Source: Curtobacterium sp. VKM Ac-1393 (GTDB lineage: Bacteria > Actinomycetota > Actinomycetes > Actinomycetales > Microbacteriaceae). From it: a DNA stretch of 64,000 bases. The stretch spans positions 124,001 to 188,000 of the forward strand of contig NZ_JADKRW010000002.1 in assembly GCF_015350995.1 (NCBI RefSeq), given 5' to 3'. Positions 32,447-42,179 of this stretch are shown piece by piece. The translations under genes and the position numbers were made by a program. Position 1 is the stretch's first letter. Every line of letters begins with the position of its first letter. The notes beneath the pieces are model-generated. The model searched no databases and was not told where the DNA came from. It was given only the letters and a program-made list of their open reading frames with translations.

Positions 32447-35398
32447 ATGACCGGTCGGACGACGTCGTCGCGCTCCGAGTTGGCCCGCCTGGGCTTCGCC
32501 GAGCTGTCGGAGAGCCTCGAGCGGATCGCGGACCTGGAGGCGCGGTTCGGCTCCGTCGTGCCGCTGCCGGTCAGCGGGACCCCTGCGCTCTGGGGCATCA
32601 CCGCGGATCCCGACGGCGCGCTGCGGCTGCTGGAACGGCTGCTGGAGCGTGCGCCGGACGAGCTCCGGCCCGTCCTGGCGGACGAGGCCGCGACCGAACG
32701 GCTCATCCGACTGCTCGGCGCCTCGGTCGGCCTCGGCGAGTTCCTGCACCGTCGTCCGGCCGAGCTCGCGCTGCTGCTCGAACCCGTCGTCGCCCCGTGG
32801 TCACAGGAGCGGTACACGGCGTCGCTGGCCGAGGCGATCGACGGCGCGACCGGCGAGGACGCCCGGATGCGGTTGCGGGTGCGCTACCGCCGGCACCTCG
32901 CGCAGATCGCCCTGTACGACGTCCTGCACTCGTCGCCGACCGAGGCGTTCCCCGCCGTCGCCGCCGGCTTGGCCGACCTCGCCGGCGCTGCGCTCGACGC
33001 CGCGGTCGACGTCGCCCGGCGCGAGGTGCCGTTCCCGGCTGCCGACGTCGCGGCGACCCCACTCGCGGTGATCGCGATGGGCAAGGCGGGCGCCCGCGAG
33101 CTCAACTACGTCAGCGACGTCGACGTCATCTTCGTCACCGAGTCCACCGACGAGGTCAGCACCGACCGTGCCGTCCTGATCTCGACTCGGATCGCCATCG
33201 CGGCCACGCACGCGATCACCGACCTGGCCGCCGAACCCGGGCTCTGGGAGGTCGACGCGAACCTGCGGCCCGAGGGCAAGGACGGCGCCCTCGTCCGCAC
33301 GCTCGATTCGCACGTGGCGTACTACGAGCGCTGGGCGAAGTCGTGGGAGTTCCAGGCGCTCCTCAAGGCCCGGCCGATCGCGGGCTCAGCCGACCTCGGT
33401 GCGCGGTACGCCGACGCGGTGGCACCCTTCGTGTGGAGTTCCTCGGCACGCCCGGGGTTCGTCGAGTCGGTCCAACGGATGCGGGAACGGGTCACCGACC
33501 ACATCCCCGACGGCGAGGTCGACCGGCAGCTGAAGCTCGGCCCCGGAGGCCTGCGCGACGTCGAGTTCACCGTGCAGCTCCTGCAGCTCGTGCACGGCCG
33601 TGACGACGAGTCCGTGCGCGTCCGGTCCACGCTCGAGGCGATGGACGCCCTCACCGCCGCCGGGTACGTCGGCCGTGCCGAGGCCGCCCACTTCGGTCCG
33701 GACTACGCGCTGCTCCGGGTCCTCGAGCACCGCATCCAGCTCCGTCGGCTCCAGCGCACGCACCTGATGCCGACCGACGAGGAAGAGCTGCGCGTCCTCG
33801 CACGGTCGAGCGGTCTGGCCAACTCGGCATCGGCGCTCGAGACCCGGTGGCGTGCTGTCAAGCTCGAGGTCCGCGGCCTGCACGAGCGGCTGTTCTACCG
33901 CCCGCTGCTGTCCGCCGTCGCCACGACCGAGGGCGAGATCGTGCTGACCGACGACCAGGTCGTCGACCGCCTCGGTGCGATCGGCTTCGTGGACCCGCCC
34001 GGCGCCCTCCGGCACATCCGTGCGCTGACCCAGGGCACGAGCCGTCGAGCGGCGATCCAGCGGAACCTGCTGCCGGTGCTCCTGCGGTGGATGGCCGAGG
34101 GACCGGCACCGGACCGGGCGCTCCTGGCGTTCCGGCGGCTCAGCGACACCCTGGGGGAGTCGAGCTGGTTCCTCCGCATGCTCCGCGACTCGTCCGGTGC
34201 GGCCCACTCGCTCACCACGGTGCTGTCGGAGTCGGCGTTCCTGTCCGGGCTCCTCGAACGCTTCCCCGAGGCCGTCGCCTGGCTCGACGAACCCGAGGCC
34301 CTGCTCCGCGCCCGCCCGATGGACTCGTTGCTCGCCGAGATGACCGCGACGACGGCCCGGCACGGCAACGACGTCGACGGTGCCGCCGGACTGCTCCGGT
34401 CGGCGCGCCGCCGCGAGACGCTGCGTCTCGGCATGGCCGCCGTGCTCGGGCACCTCGACGTCGACTCCCTGGGGCCGGCGCTGAGCGACGTGACCGAGGC
34501 GACCCTGGCCGGAGCCCTGGCGCTCGCCCGACGCGACGCCCCGGCCGACCTCGAGTTCGGCATCATCGCGATGGGCCGCTACGGCGGGCGGGAACTCGGG
34601 TTCGGTTCCGACGCCGACGTCCTCTACGTGTACCGCGCCCCCGACCTGGCACCCGAGGTCGCGTCGCGGACGGCGCAGACCATCGTGCGTGAGCTGAACC
34701 GGCTCACCGAGGACACCGTCCACCCCCTCGACCTCGACATCGACCTGCGCCCAGAGGGCAAGAACGGTCCGGTGGTGCGCACCCTGGAGTCCTACGGCGC
34801 CTACTACGCCCGGTGGTCGCTGACGTGGGAGGCGCAGGCGCTGCTCCGGGCCCGCGGCGCCGTGGGCGACGACCAGCTGCTCCGCGACTTCGAGCACCTG
34901 GCCGACCGTACGCGGTACCCGTCCCACATCGACGACAACGAGGTGCGCGAGGTCCGACGCATCAAGGCGCGTGTCGAGTCCGAGCGGCTGCCACGTGGGG
35001 CCGACCCGGCCCGGCACCTCAAGCTCGGTCGCGGGTCGCTCAGCGACGTCGAGTGGTTCGTCCAGCTCCTGCAGCTCCAGCACGCGCTCGAGGTCCCTGC
35101 GCTCCGCACGACGTCGACGCTCGAGGCCCTCGACGGGGCAGTGGCCGCCGGGTACGTCAGTGCCGACGACGGCGAACGGCTCGGAGCGGCCTGGCGGTTC
35201 GCCTCGCGGACGCGCAGCGCGCTCGTGCTGTGGTCGGGGAAGACCACCGACGTCCTGCCCGTCGACCGCGTCCAACTCGAGGGTGTGGCGCGACTGATGG
35301 AGTACCCGCCGGGGTCGGCGAGCGAGCTGGAAGAGGACTACCTCGGCATCACCCGGCGCGCGCGCCAGGTCTTCGAGCGCGAGTTCTACGGCGCCTGA
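32447..35398 (+). CDS. glnE: Glutamine synthetase adenylyltransferase/deadenylase
   Basis: A 983-aa bifunctional enzyme that adenylylates and de-adenylylates glutamine synthetase. Two nucleotidyltransferase cores are present: N-terminal IAMGKAGARELNYVSDVDVIFV with DANLRPEGKDGALVRTLDS, and C-terminal IAMGRYGGRELGFGSDADVLYVY with DIDLRPEGKNGPVVRTLES. Each is followed by a LKLG.G.L.DVE(F/W) helical element. Full family length. The probable target is GlnA1, encoded about 5 kb downstream on the other strand, which has the right tyrosine. Translated from the glnA2 operon. Confidence 0.95.
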   Translation: MTGRTTSSRSELARLGFAELSESLERIADLEARFGSVVPLPVSGTPALWGITADPDGALRLLERLLERAPDELRPVLADEAATERLIRLLGASVGLGEFLHRRPAELALLLEPVVAPWSQERYTASLAEAIDGATGEDARMRLRVRYRRHLAQIALYDVLHSSPTEAFPAVAAGLADLAGAALDAAVDVARREVPFPAADVAATPLAVIAMGKAGARELNYVSDVDVIFVTESTDEVSTDRAVLISTRIAIAATHAITDLAAEPGLWEVDANLRPEGKDGALVRTLDSHVAYYERWAKSWEFQALLKARPIAGSADLGARYADAVAPFVWSSSARPGFVESVQRMRERVTDHIPDGEVDRQLKLGPGGLRDVEFTVQLLQLVHGRDDESVRVRSTLEAMDALTAAGYVGRAEAAHFGPDYALLRVLEHRIQLRRLQRTHLMPTDEEELRVLARSSGLANSASALETRWRAVKLEVRGLHERLFYRPLLSAVATTEGEIVLTDDQVVDRLGAIGFVDPPGALRHIRALTQGTSRRAAIQRNLLPVLLRWMAEGPAPDRALLAFRRLSDTLGESSWFLRMLRDSSGAAHSLTTVLSESAFLSGLLERFPEAVAWLDEPEALLRARPMDSLLAEMTATTARHGNDVDGAAGLLRSARRRETLRLGMAAVLGHLDVDSLGPALSDVTEATLAGALALARRDAPADLEFGIIAMGRYGGRELGFGSDADVLYVYRAPDLAPEVASRTAQTIVRELNRLTEDTVHPLDLDIDLRPEGKNGPVVRTLESYGAYYARWSLTWEAQALLRARGAVGDDQLLRDFEHLADRTRYPSHIDDNEVREVRRIKARVESERLPRGADPARHLKLGRGSLSDVEWFVQLLQLQHALEVPALRTTSTLEALDGAVAAGYVSADDGERLGAAWRFASRTRSALVLWSGKTTDVLPVDRVQLEGVARLMEYPPGSASELEEDYLGITRRARQVFEREFYGA

Positions 35399-35896
35399 CC
35401 GGTCCCGCAGGGCTCGCGACACGCCCGAGGTCACGCGCAGGGCCCGGCGTCGCGCAGTCGTCGGAGGTTAATTCTCCGTGTCGCGCACCGTCCCCCGTTG
35501 CGACGCAGTCCGTACCCCTGTTCGAACCGCCTCGGTACTGTTACCGCACCGTGACCGAACTCCCACCGGACCTCCAGGGGCCTGTTTCCGTTGCCCCCCG
35601 ACACGCCAGGTGACCGCCTGCTGACCGGGGCTTTCCTTCGGAGCCGACCCGCGCCTCCCGGCCGCCTTCGAGGTCGGTACCGGCGGCCGCTGGCCGACGA
35701 GTGGTCCGCAGGAGTGCTGTCAGCACGAGGGGGGACCACTGGTCCCCGCGGAGAGGGGGACCAGTGTGTACCCCGTAACGCGCCGGAAACGCCCCCGGAC
35801 GGGGGCCGCGTTGCGCGGGTCTCCAGGTTCTGTCTCAATTGACATCACCCGAACCGACCCTGATTCCCCAACGTCGCGGAATCTCCACCTCGAACG
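35399..35896 (+). promoter_or_regulatory. 498-base non-coding leader region before the EPS operon
   Basis: No gene is supported here. It has lower coding character than its surroundings and holds AT-richer islands (GGTTAATTCTCC, TACTGTTACCG, TCTCAATTGACATC) that could be promoters. A palindrome GGGGACC-ACT-GGTCCCC lies at 35731-35747 with a half-copy GGGGACCAGTG at 35756-35766. The length suggests extensive regulation of the exopolysaccharide operon. No known riboswitch pattern is recognised. Confidence 0.5.
35731..35747. promoter_or_regulatory. Palindromic candidate operator
   Basis: GGGGACCACTGGTCCCC, 7-bp arms around ACT, followed 8 bases later by GGGGACCAGTG. Two similar half-sites upstream of one operon look like a repressor or activator site; could also be a hairpin. 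Confidence 0.45.
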
Positions 35897-37537
35897 TTGA
35901 AGCAGGGATCAGTGTTCACCTTCATTCTGCAGATCAGGCAGATGGTCGAAGGCCACCCCGAGTTCTACCTGTTCGCCGTGTACTCCGCGGTGATCTGGTT
36001 GCTCTGGTTGGTCAAGGTCGTCATCTCCGCCCGCTACCGCCCGTTCACCGGCACCTTCGTCGGTACCACCAGCGTCGTCGTCCCCGTCGTGGACGAACCG
36101 CTCGACCTGTTCCGCGACGTCATCGGTCGCATGGTCGAGCAGCGACCCGGCGAGATCATCGTCGTCATCAACGGCGCCCGCAACGAGGCGCTCGAAGCCG
36201 TCTGCGACGAGTTCGCCCCGCTCGTCCGCTGGACACACACGCCCATCCCGGGCAAGCGCAACGCCGTCAAGGTCGGCACCGAGATGTCCAACGGCGACAT
36301 CACGGTGCTCGTCGACTCGGACACCGTCTGGACCCCCGGCGCACTCGAGGAGCTCCTCCGGCCGTTCGCCGACGAGTCCGTGGGCGGCGTCACGACCCGC
36401 CAGCGCATCCTCGAGCCCGAGCGCAGCTGGATCACCCGCTGGGCCGACTGGCTCGAGAACTCCCGTGCGCTGTACTCGATGCCCGCCCAGAGCGTCCTCG
36501 GGCAGATCGGCTGCCTGCCCGGGCGCACGATCGCGTTCCGGCGGAACATCCTCGTGCGGGTCATGGACAAGTTCATGCACGAGAAGTTCATGGGCGTGTT
36601 CCTCGAGGTCTCCGACGACCGGACGCTGACGAACCTCACGCTCAAGGAGGGGTACCGGACCGTCTACCAGTACACGTCGCTGGTCTACACGGACGCCCCG
36701 CTGCAGGTGAAGAAGCTGTTCAAGCAGCAGCTCCGCTGGGCCCGCGGCTCGCAGTACAACACGCTGCGCATGCTGCCGTGGATGCTCGGCCACGCCCCGG
36801 TCCTGGCGGCGTTCTTCATCACCGACATCATCCTGCCGTTCATGCTCTTCGGCGTGATCGCCGGCTGGATCTACCGTGCGTTCACCGGGCAGGGCGAGAA
36901 CCTGTACCAGGGCATCCTGTCGCAGTACGGCTTCTCGACCGGCTTCGTCTACGTCGCCGCGCTCATGGTCGTCTCGTCGGTGCTGAGCATGGCGATCCGG
37001 CAGATGCGTCACCTGGCCGAGAAGCCGAGCGACTTCTTCCGGCTGCCGATGTTCATCATCGTGTCGACGTTCTTCCTCATGCCGATCCGGCTCATCGGCT
37101 TCTTCCGTCTGGCGCACGCGTCCGGCTGGGGGACCCGCGCCGGTGCCTACGCCGGTGGTCCGATGCAGGAGGACCCGGCGGACAGCGTCCAGCCGAGCAC
37201 GCCCGGCACGCAGATCCCGTTCAGCCCGATCGACGCGGCGGACCGGGCCCAGGCCCTCGACGGGTTCGTGCAGCTGCAGGGCACACCGTCCGGCGTCGCG
37301 CACGAGCAGGTCGCCGTGGACCGCGCGTTCGACGAGCTCTTCGGCGCGGACGCCACCGCCAACTCCACCGCGACGGTGCTCGCGACCCGGCGGGAGGCAG
37401 CAGCCGCGTTCGCCGGCCAGCAGCCCGCAGCCCCACGGACCGCCCCCGTGAAGGCCCGCCGGTACAACCCGTACGCCGCGATCCCGTACTGCATCGGCTT
37501 CGCGATCTTCGCCCTGGAGGCCTTCCTCATTGTCTGA
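35897..37537 (+). CDS. Processive family 2 glycosyltransferase (cellulose/hyaluronan synthase-like)
   Basis: A 546-aa membrane synthase. Predicted membrane segments at about 24-43, 302-326, further pairs before residue 405, and a last one at about 524-546. The cytosolic GT2 domain has the processive motif set: D in VVDEPLDLF, DSD at 140-142, SDD at 239-241, and QQLRW at 277-281 (QxxRW). These are the nucleotide, metal, acceptor and polymer-terminus sites of cellulose, hyaluronan and similar synthases. Residues about 415-520 form a hydrophilic insert. TTG start assumed; GTG at 35912 is an alternative. First gene of a three-gene exopolysaccharide operon. Polymer identity unknown. Confidence 0.87.
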   Translation: MKQGSVFTFILQIRQMVEGHPEFYLFAVYSAVIWLLWLVKVVISARYRPFTGTFVGTTSVVVPVVDEPLDLFRDVIGRMVEQRPGEIIVVINGARNEALEAVCDEFAPLVRWTHTPIPGKRNAVKVGTEMSNGDITVLVDSDTVWTPGALEELLRPFADESVGGVTTRQRILEPERSWITRWADWLENSRALYSMPAQSVLGQIGCLPGRTIAFRRNILVRVMDKFMHEKFMGVFLEVSDDRTLTNLTLKEGYRTVYQYTSLVYTDAPLQVKKLFKQQLRWARGSQYNTLRMLPWMLGHAPVLAAFFITDIILPFMLFGVIAGWIYRAFTGQGENLYQGILSQYGFSTGFVYVAALMVVSSVLSMAIRQMRHLAEKPSDFFRLPMFIIVSTFFLMPIRLIGFFRLAHASGWGTRAGAYAGGPMQEDPADSVQPSTPGTQIPFSPIDAADRAQALDGFVQLQGTPSGVAHEQVAVDRAFDELFGADATANSTATVLATRREAAAAFAGQQPAAPRTAPVKARRYNPYAAIPYCIGFAIFALEAFLIV

Positions 37538-39113
37538 CCTCATCCGTTCCTCCAGTACCTGGTGGGCGCAGTCGAGCAAGCACGCCCGCTGGACCGCCGT
37601 CGGGACGACCGCCATCGTCCTCGCACTCGCCCTCATCACCTGGTCCGTCTGGGTCTCCCCGGCCGGCCCCGTCTCCACCGCCGTCCACCAGGCGCTCGGT
37701 GTCACCGCCCCGAAGGCGAAGAAGGTCTCGGCCGCCGAACTGCAGACGCAGCTCGACGCTGCCCAGGACCGCATCTGGGCGCTCGAGGGCAAGCTCGACT
37801 CGAGCACGGCCCAGGCCGGGTCGCGTGGCGACCAGGTCACGGAGCTCAAGGCGCAGATCGCGTCGCTCCAGTCCCAGCTCGGTGCCGCGAAGCACTCGGG
37901 AGGCGCGTCCTCCGTCACGGCGTCGGGTTCCGGTGCGAACGGGGCCGGCACCTCGGGCTCCGGTTCCGGATCGGGATCAGCCGTGTCCGACAACGGGTCG
38001 GGTTCCGGCTCGGGCAGCGGTTCCGCCGGTGGCGCGGGGTCGGGCTCCGGCGGCTCGGGTGGCAGCGGTGGTGGGGCCACCAAGCCCAACCCCGGCCCGT
38101 CGACCGACCCGGGCACCACGCCCGTCGCCGTCCCGACCAAGGCCGAGATCCTCGGGCAGCAGTCCCGCTGGTACGGCCTGTACACCGCGCAGTCCCCGTT
38201 CAACTGGGCCGAGTACGACGAGGTCTCCCGCCAGGTCGGCACCGCGTCGAACATGACCGGGTTCTTCCAGGGCTTCGACCAGGCGTTCAACGCGAGTGCG
38301 ATCCAGCGTTCGTGGGCCAACGGCCGCGTGCCGCTGATGACCTGGGAGACCGCCCCCGCGCAGACCGGCAACGACCAGAAGTACGTCGCCGGCTACACGA
38401 ACCAGGACATCGTCGACGGCGACTTCGACGCCTACCTGACGAAGTACGCCAAGGCGCTCAAGGCCAACGGGCAGCCGATGGTCATCCGTCTCGACCACGA
38501 GATGAACGGCTCTTGGTACAACTGGTCCGAGGGGTCCGCCCAGCAGAACGCCGCCGGCTCGTACGTGAAGATGTGGCAGCACGTCCACGACGTCTTCCAG
38601 GCGAACGGCGCGAACGACTACGTGGTGTGGGACTGGTCGCCGTCGCGCATCGACAAGCTCGGCAACCCGAAGTACCAGACCGTCGAGTACATGCAGCAGT
38701 ACTGGCCGGGTGCCGACTACGTCGACTGGGTCGGCATGAGCGGCTACTACCGCGACGCCACCGAGCAGCCGACCTTCGCGAACACGTTCAGCGCGACGCT
38801 GTCGCAGATCCGCCAGATCGCACCGGGCAAGGGCATCATGCTCAACGAGATCGGCGCGACCGAGACCGGCACCAGCGTCTCGAACCCCCAGAAGACGCAG
38901 TGGATCGACTCGCTCTTCGACGCCCTGGCCGACCCGGCCAACGACGACATCATCGGGTTCGCGTACTTCAGCGAGACCGCGACGACCATCATCGACGGCA
39001 AACGCACCACGAACGACTGGCGACTCAACTCGCGAGCCGACTCCCTGCAGGCATTCGCCGCGGGCATCAAGCGCAACGACATCGACTACGACCTGCAGGA
39101 GGTCACGCCATGA
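37530..39113 (+). CDS. Membrane-anchored glycoside hydrolase family 26-like protein
   Basis: A 527-aa protein. An N-terminal uncleaved membrane anchor (about 21-42), a coiled coil (66-120), then a 60-residue Gly/Ser linker (about 122-183). The catalytic barrel starts near 205. Acid/base Glu324 is in VIRLDHEMNGSWYNWS and nucleophile Glu440 in IMLNEIGATETG, the arrangement of GH26 (beta-mannanase and relatives). YVVWDWSPSRID also fits. TTG start overlaps the synthase stop by 8 bases. By analogy with BcsZ in cellulose operons, it may trim or release the polymer made by the upstream synthase. Confidence 0.85.
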   Translation: MSDLIRSSSTWWAQSSKHARWTAVGTTAIVLALALITWSVWVSPAGPVSTAVHQALGVTAPKAKKVSAAELQTQLDAAQDRIWALEGKLDSSTAQAGSRGDQVTELKAQIASLQSQLGAAKHSGGASSVTASGSGANGAGTSGSGSGSGSAVSDNGSGSGSGSGSAGGAGSGSGGSGGSGGGATKPNPGPSTDPGTTPVAVPTKAEILGQQSRWYGLYTAQSPFNWAEYDEVSRQVGTASNMTGFFQGFDQAFNASAIQRSWANGRVPLMTWETAPAQTGNDQKYVAGYTNQDIVDGDFDAYLTKYAKALKANGQPMVIRLDHEMNGSWYNWSEGSAQQNAAGSYVKMWQHVHDVFQANGANDYVVWDWSPSRIDKLGNPKYQTVEYMQQYWPGADYVDWVGMSGYYRDATEQPTFANTFSATLSQIRQIAPGKGIMLNEIGATETGTSVSNPQKTQWIDSLFDALADPANDDIIGFAYFSETATTIIDGKRTTNDWRLNSRADSLQAFAAGIKRNDIDYDLQEVTP

Positions 39114-40537
39114 CCGCGTCCAAGAAGTCGCCCGCAGCGGCCGACACCCGTCCCGCACCCGTCATCAGCGTCATCGGCACCGGCTACCTCGGTGCCACCC
39201 ACGCGGCCGCCATGGCCGAGATGGGCTTCGAGACGATCGGCGTGGACGTCGACCCGGCGAAGCTCGCCGCGTTGTCCGCCGGCGAGGTCCCGTTCTTCGA
39301 ACCCGGTCTGCCGGAGCTCATCACGAAGCACGTCGCCAGCGGCAAGCTCCGGTTCACCGCGGACATCGCCTCGGCGGTGGCGGCGGCGGACGTCCACTTC
39401 GTCTGCGTCGGCACACCGCAGAAGGCCGGGTCGCACGCCGCGAACCTCGCCTACGTCGAGAGCGCCACCCGCGGCGTCGCCGAGAACCTCACGCACCCGG
39501 GCCTCATCGTCGGCAAGTCGACTGTGCCGGTCGGCACGGCCGCACGGCTCCGCGGCATCGTCCGCGAGTTCACCTCCGACGGCATCGACGCGGAGCTCAT
39601 CTGGAATCCCGAGTTCCTGCGCGAGGGCAAGGCCGTCGAGGACACCCTGCACCCGGACCGCCTGGTCTGGGGCGGTGCGTCGGAGGCCGCCGACGCCGTC
39701 ATCCGCGAGGTCTACGCCGCCCCGATCAGCGAGGGCACCCCGGTCATCACGACGGATCTCGCCACCGCCGAACTCGTCAAGGTGAGTGCCAACGCGTTCC
39801 TCGCCACGAAGATCTCGTTCATCAACGCGATCTCGGAGATGTGCACCATCGCCGGCGCGGACGTCTCGACGCTGGCCGATGCCCTGGGCCACGACTCCCG
39901 CATCGGCCGGAAGTTCCTGAACGCCGGCCTCGGTTTCGGCGGCGGCTGCCTGCCGAAGGACATCCGGGCGCTCATGTACCGCGCGAACGAGATCGGTGCC
40001 GGGCAGGTCGTCGGCCTCATGCAGCAGGTCGACGAGATCAACATGGGCCAGCGGCAGCGGGTCATCGACATGGCGATCGACTCGGCCGGCGGATCGGTCC
40101 TGAACCGCCGTGTGGCCGTGATCGGCGCCGCGTTCAAGCCGCTCACCGACGACGTCCGGGACTCCCCGGCGCTCAACGTCGCCGCCGCCCTGCACCTCCG
40201 CGGCGCCCAGGTGACGCTGTGGGACCCCGAGGCGATGGAGCCCGCTCGACGGTCGTTCCCGACCCTCACCTACGCCGACTCGATGGAGGCGTCCATCGAG
40301 GGCGCCGACGTCGTCCTCGTGCTGACCGAGTGGGACGAGGTCGTCACGGCCGATCCCGCCCGGCTCGCCGAGCTCGTCGGCCGGCGCGTCGTGATCGACG
40401 CGCGCAACTGCCTCCCGGTCCAGGACTGGGTCAAAGCGGGGTGGACCGTCCGTTCCCTGGGACGGCCCACGCCGGTCGCGGGTGCACCCGTGAGCGTCGC
40501 AGCCGGGACCAACGACACGCTGGCCACGGCCCGTTAG
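39110..40537 (+). CDS. ugd: UDP-glucose 6-dehydrogenase family protein
   Basis: A 475-aa UDP-glucose/GDP-mannose dehydrogenase. NAD-binding GTGYLGATHAAAMAEMG, then VGTPQKAG, GKSTVPVGTA, WNPEFLREGKAVED and the catalytic-cysteine loop GFGGGCLPKD (Cys280). C-terminal UDP-sugar domain: AAFKPLTDDVRDSPALNVA and VLTEWDEV. UDP-glucose to UDP-glucuronate is most likely; GDP-mannose is possible. ATG overlaps the GH26 stop. It would supply the acidic sugar donor for the GT2 synthase two genes upstream. Operon ends at a hairpin. Confidence 0.9.
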   Translation: MTASKKSPAAADTRPAPVISVIGTGYLGATHAAAMAEMGFETIGVDVDPAKLAALSAGEVPFFEPGLPELITKHVASGKLRFTADIASAVAAADVHFVCVGTPQKAGSHAANLAYVESATRGVAENLTHPGLIVGKSTVPVGTAARLRGIVREFTSDGIDAELIWNPEFLREGKAVEDTLHPDRLVWGGASEAADAVIREVYAAPISEGTPVITTDLATAELVKVSANAFLATKISFINAISEMCTIAGADVSTLADALGHDSRIGRKFLNAGLGFGGGCLPKDIRALMYRANEIGAGQVVGLMQQVDEINMGQRQRVIDMAIDSAGGSVLNRRVAVIGAAFKPLTDDVRDSPALNVAAALHLRGAQVTLWDPEAMEPARRSFPTLTYADSMEASIEGADVVLVLTEWDEVVTADPARLAELVGRRVVIDARNCLPVQDWVKAGWTVRSLGRPTPVAGAPVSVAAGTNDTLATAR

Positions 40538-40546
40538 TCTCCGTCT

Positions 40547-40587
40547 GCGAAGCGGGGTCCGTGCCGGGCGGCACGGACCCCGTTCGC
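40547..40587 (+). terminator. Terminator of the EPS operon
   Basis: 19-base arm (40547-40565) pairs with 40570-40587 with one unpaired base; GGGTCCGTGCC core. Starts 10 bases after the ugd stop. Confidence 0.7.
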
Positions 40588-40625
40588 GTGCGCGCGGGCT
40601 GAGGGTGACCGCCCACCCCGCCGAA

Positions 40626-40664
40626 GCGACACATTGCTGCGGATGATTCGCGGCACACTGTCGC
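40626..40664. repeat. GCGACA...TGTCGC palindrome, copy A
   Basis: Imperfect inverted repeat: arm 40626-40644 against 40646-40664. The right arm plus flank (40647-40673) matches 58828-58854 at 24 of 27 positions. Both copies lie between convergent genes. Confidence 0.65.
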
Positions 40665-40678
40665 TGTCGCGGCACAGA

Positions 40679-40712
40679 CGAAGGCCCCGCACCTGACGGT
40701 GCGGGGCCTTCG
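40679..40712 (-). terminator. Terminator of glnA1
   Basis: Perfect 15-bp stem CGAAGGCCCCGCACC (40679-40693) with loop TGAC and right arm 40698-40712, starting 14 bases past the glnA1 stop on the minus strand. Confidence 0.8.
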
Positions 40713-40726
40713 TGAGTCAGCGAAGA

Positions 40727-42151
40727 TCAGACGCCGAAGTACAGCTCGTACTCGAACGGGTGCGGGCGCTGGGCCAGCGGGAGGATCTCGTTCTCACGCT
40801 TGTAGTCGATCCAGGTCTGGATGAGGTCCTCGGTGAAGACGTTGCCCTTCGTGAGGAACTCGTGGTCCGCCTCGAGGAAGTCGAGCGCCTCGTCGAGGGA
40901 GCCGGGGACCTGCGGGATGCCCTTGGCCTCTTCCGGGGGGAGCTCGTAGAGGTCCTTGTCGACGGGCTCGTGCGGCTCGATGCGGTTCTGGATGCCGTCG
41001 AGGCCCGCCATCAGCTGCGCGGCGAAGGCGAGGTACGGGTTGCCCGAGGCGTCCGGCGCGCGGAACTCGATGCGCTTGGCCTTCGGGTTGGTGCCCGTGA
41101 TCGGGATGCGGATCGCCGCGGAACGGTTGCCGGCCGAGTAGACCAGGTTGACCGGCGCCTCGAAGCCCTTGACCAGGCGGTGGTACGAGTTGATCGACGG
41201 GTTGGTGAAGGCGAGCAGCGCCGGGGCGTGCTTGAGCAGGCCGCCGATGTACCAACGGGCCAGGTCGGACAGGCCGCCGTAGCCGTTCTCGTCGTAGAAG
41301 AGCGGCTTGCCGTCCGACCAGAGCGACTGGTGGGTGTGCATGCCCGAACCGTTGTCACCGAAGAGCGGCTTCGGCATGAACGTGGCGACCTTGCCCCACT
41401 GGTCGGCCGTGTTCTTGACGATGTACTTGAACTTCAGGATGTCGTCCGCGGCGTGGACCATCGTGTCGAACTTGTAGTTGATCTCCTGCTGGCCGCCGGT
41501 GCCCACCTCGTGGTGCGAGCGCTCGAGCTCGAAGCCCGCGTCGATCAGCTTGAGGGTGATGTCGTCGCGCAGGTCGGCGGTCTTGTCGACCGGCGACACG
41601 GGGAAGTAGCCGCCCTTGTACGGGGTCTTGTTGGCGAGGTTGCCGCCTTCTTCGTCACGACCGGTGTTCCAAGCGCCCTCTTCGGAGTCGACCGCGTAGA
41701 ACGACTCGTTCTGGGTGACGGAGTAACGGACGTCGTCGAAGATGTAGAACTCGGCCTCGGGGGCGAAGAACGCGGTGTCCGCGATGCCCGTCGACGCGAG
41801 GTACTTCTCGGCCTTCTTCGCCACCTGGCGCGGGTCGCGGCCGTAGATCTCGCCGTTCCGCGGGTTGTAGATGTCGAAGATCATGATGAGCGTGCGCTCG
41901 GCGCGGAACTGGTCGACGTACGCCGTGGTCACATCGGGGATCAGCTGCATGTCGGACTCGTGGATCGACGCGAACCCACGGATCGAGGAGCCGTCGAAGA
42001 GCTGGCCGACCGAGAAGAAGTCCTCGTCGACGGTCGATGCGGGGATGTTGAAGTGCTGCTGCACACCCGGCAGGTCCGTGAATCGGATGTCGAGGAACTT
42101 GACGTCGGTGTCCTTGATGAAGGCCAGGACCTCGGAGGAATCGCTGAACAT
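40727..42151 (-). CDS. glnA: Glutamine synthetase type I (GSI-beta)
   Basis: A 474-aa enzyme, the typical GSI-beta length; start chosen accordingly ([26 protein letters not shown]). Active-site text: [49 protein letters not shown] loop as [22 protein letters not shown]. The adenylylation site is [20 protein letters not shown] with the target tyrosine near residue 402, so GlnE can switch it off. It is the main ammonium-assimilating enzyme (Rv2220 counterpart). It faces the EPS operon convergently and is divergent from the RDD gene. Confidence 0.96.
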   Translation of the reverse strand: MFSDSSEVLAFIKDTDVKFLDIRFTDLPGVQQHFNIPASTVDEDFFSVGQLFDGSSIRGFASIHESDMQLIPDVTTAYVDQFRAERTLIMIFDIYNPRNGEIYGRDPRQVAKKAEKYLASTGIADTAFFAPEAEFYIFDDVRYSVTQNESFYAVDSEEGAWNTGRDEEGGNLANKTPYKGGYFPVSPVDKTADLRDDITLKLIDAGFELERSHHEVGTGGQQEINYKFDTMVHAADDILKFKYIVKNTADQWGKVATFMPKPLFGDNGSGMHTHQSLWSDGKPLFYDENGYGGLSDLARWYIGGLLKHAPALLAFTNPSINSYHRLVKGFEAPVNLVYSAGNRSAAIRIPITGTNPKAKRIEFRAPDASGNPYLAFAAQLMAGLDGIQNRIEPHEPVDKDLYELPPEEAKGIPQVPGSLDEALDFLEADHEFLTKGNVFTEDLIQTWIDYKRENEILPLAQRPHPFEYELYFGV

Positions 42152-42179
42152 GGGGCCGATCTCCAATGGGTTGGGTGAT

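Noticed and set aside
35399..35896. c-di-GMP or other riboswitch before the EPS operon
   Set aside because: I could not find the conserved core of GEMM or other common classes; only palindromes are visible.
39086..40675. Leftward 529-codon open frame opposite ugd
   Set aside because: Shadow frame; the plus strand encodes a clear UDP-glucose dehydrogenase with all motifs.
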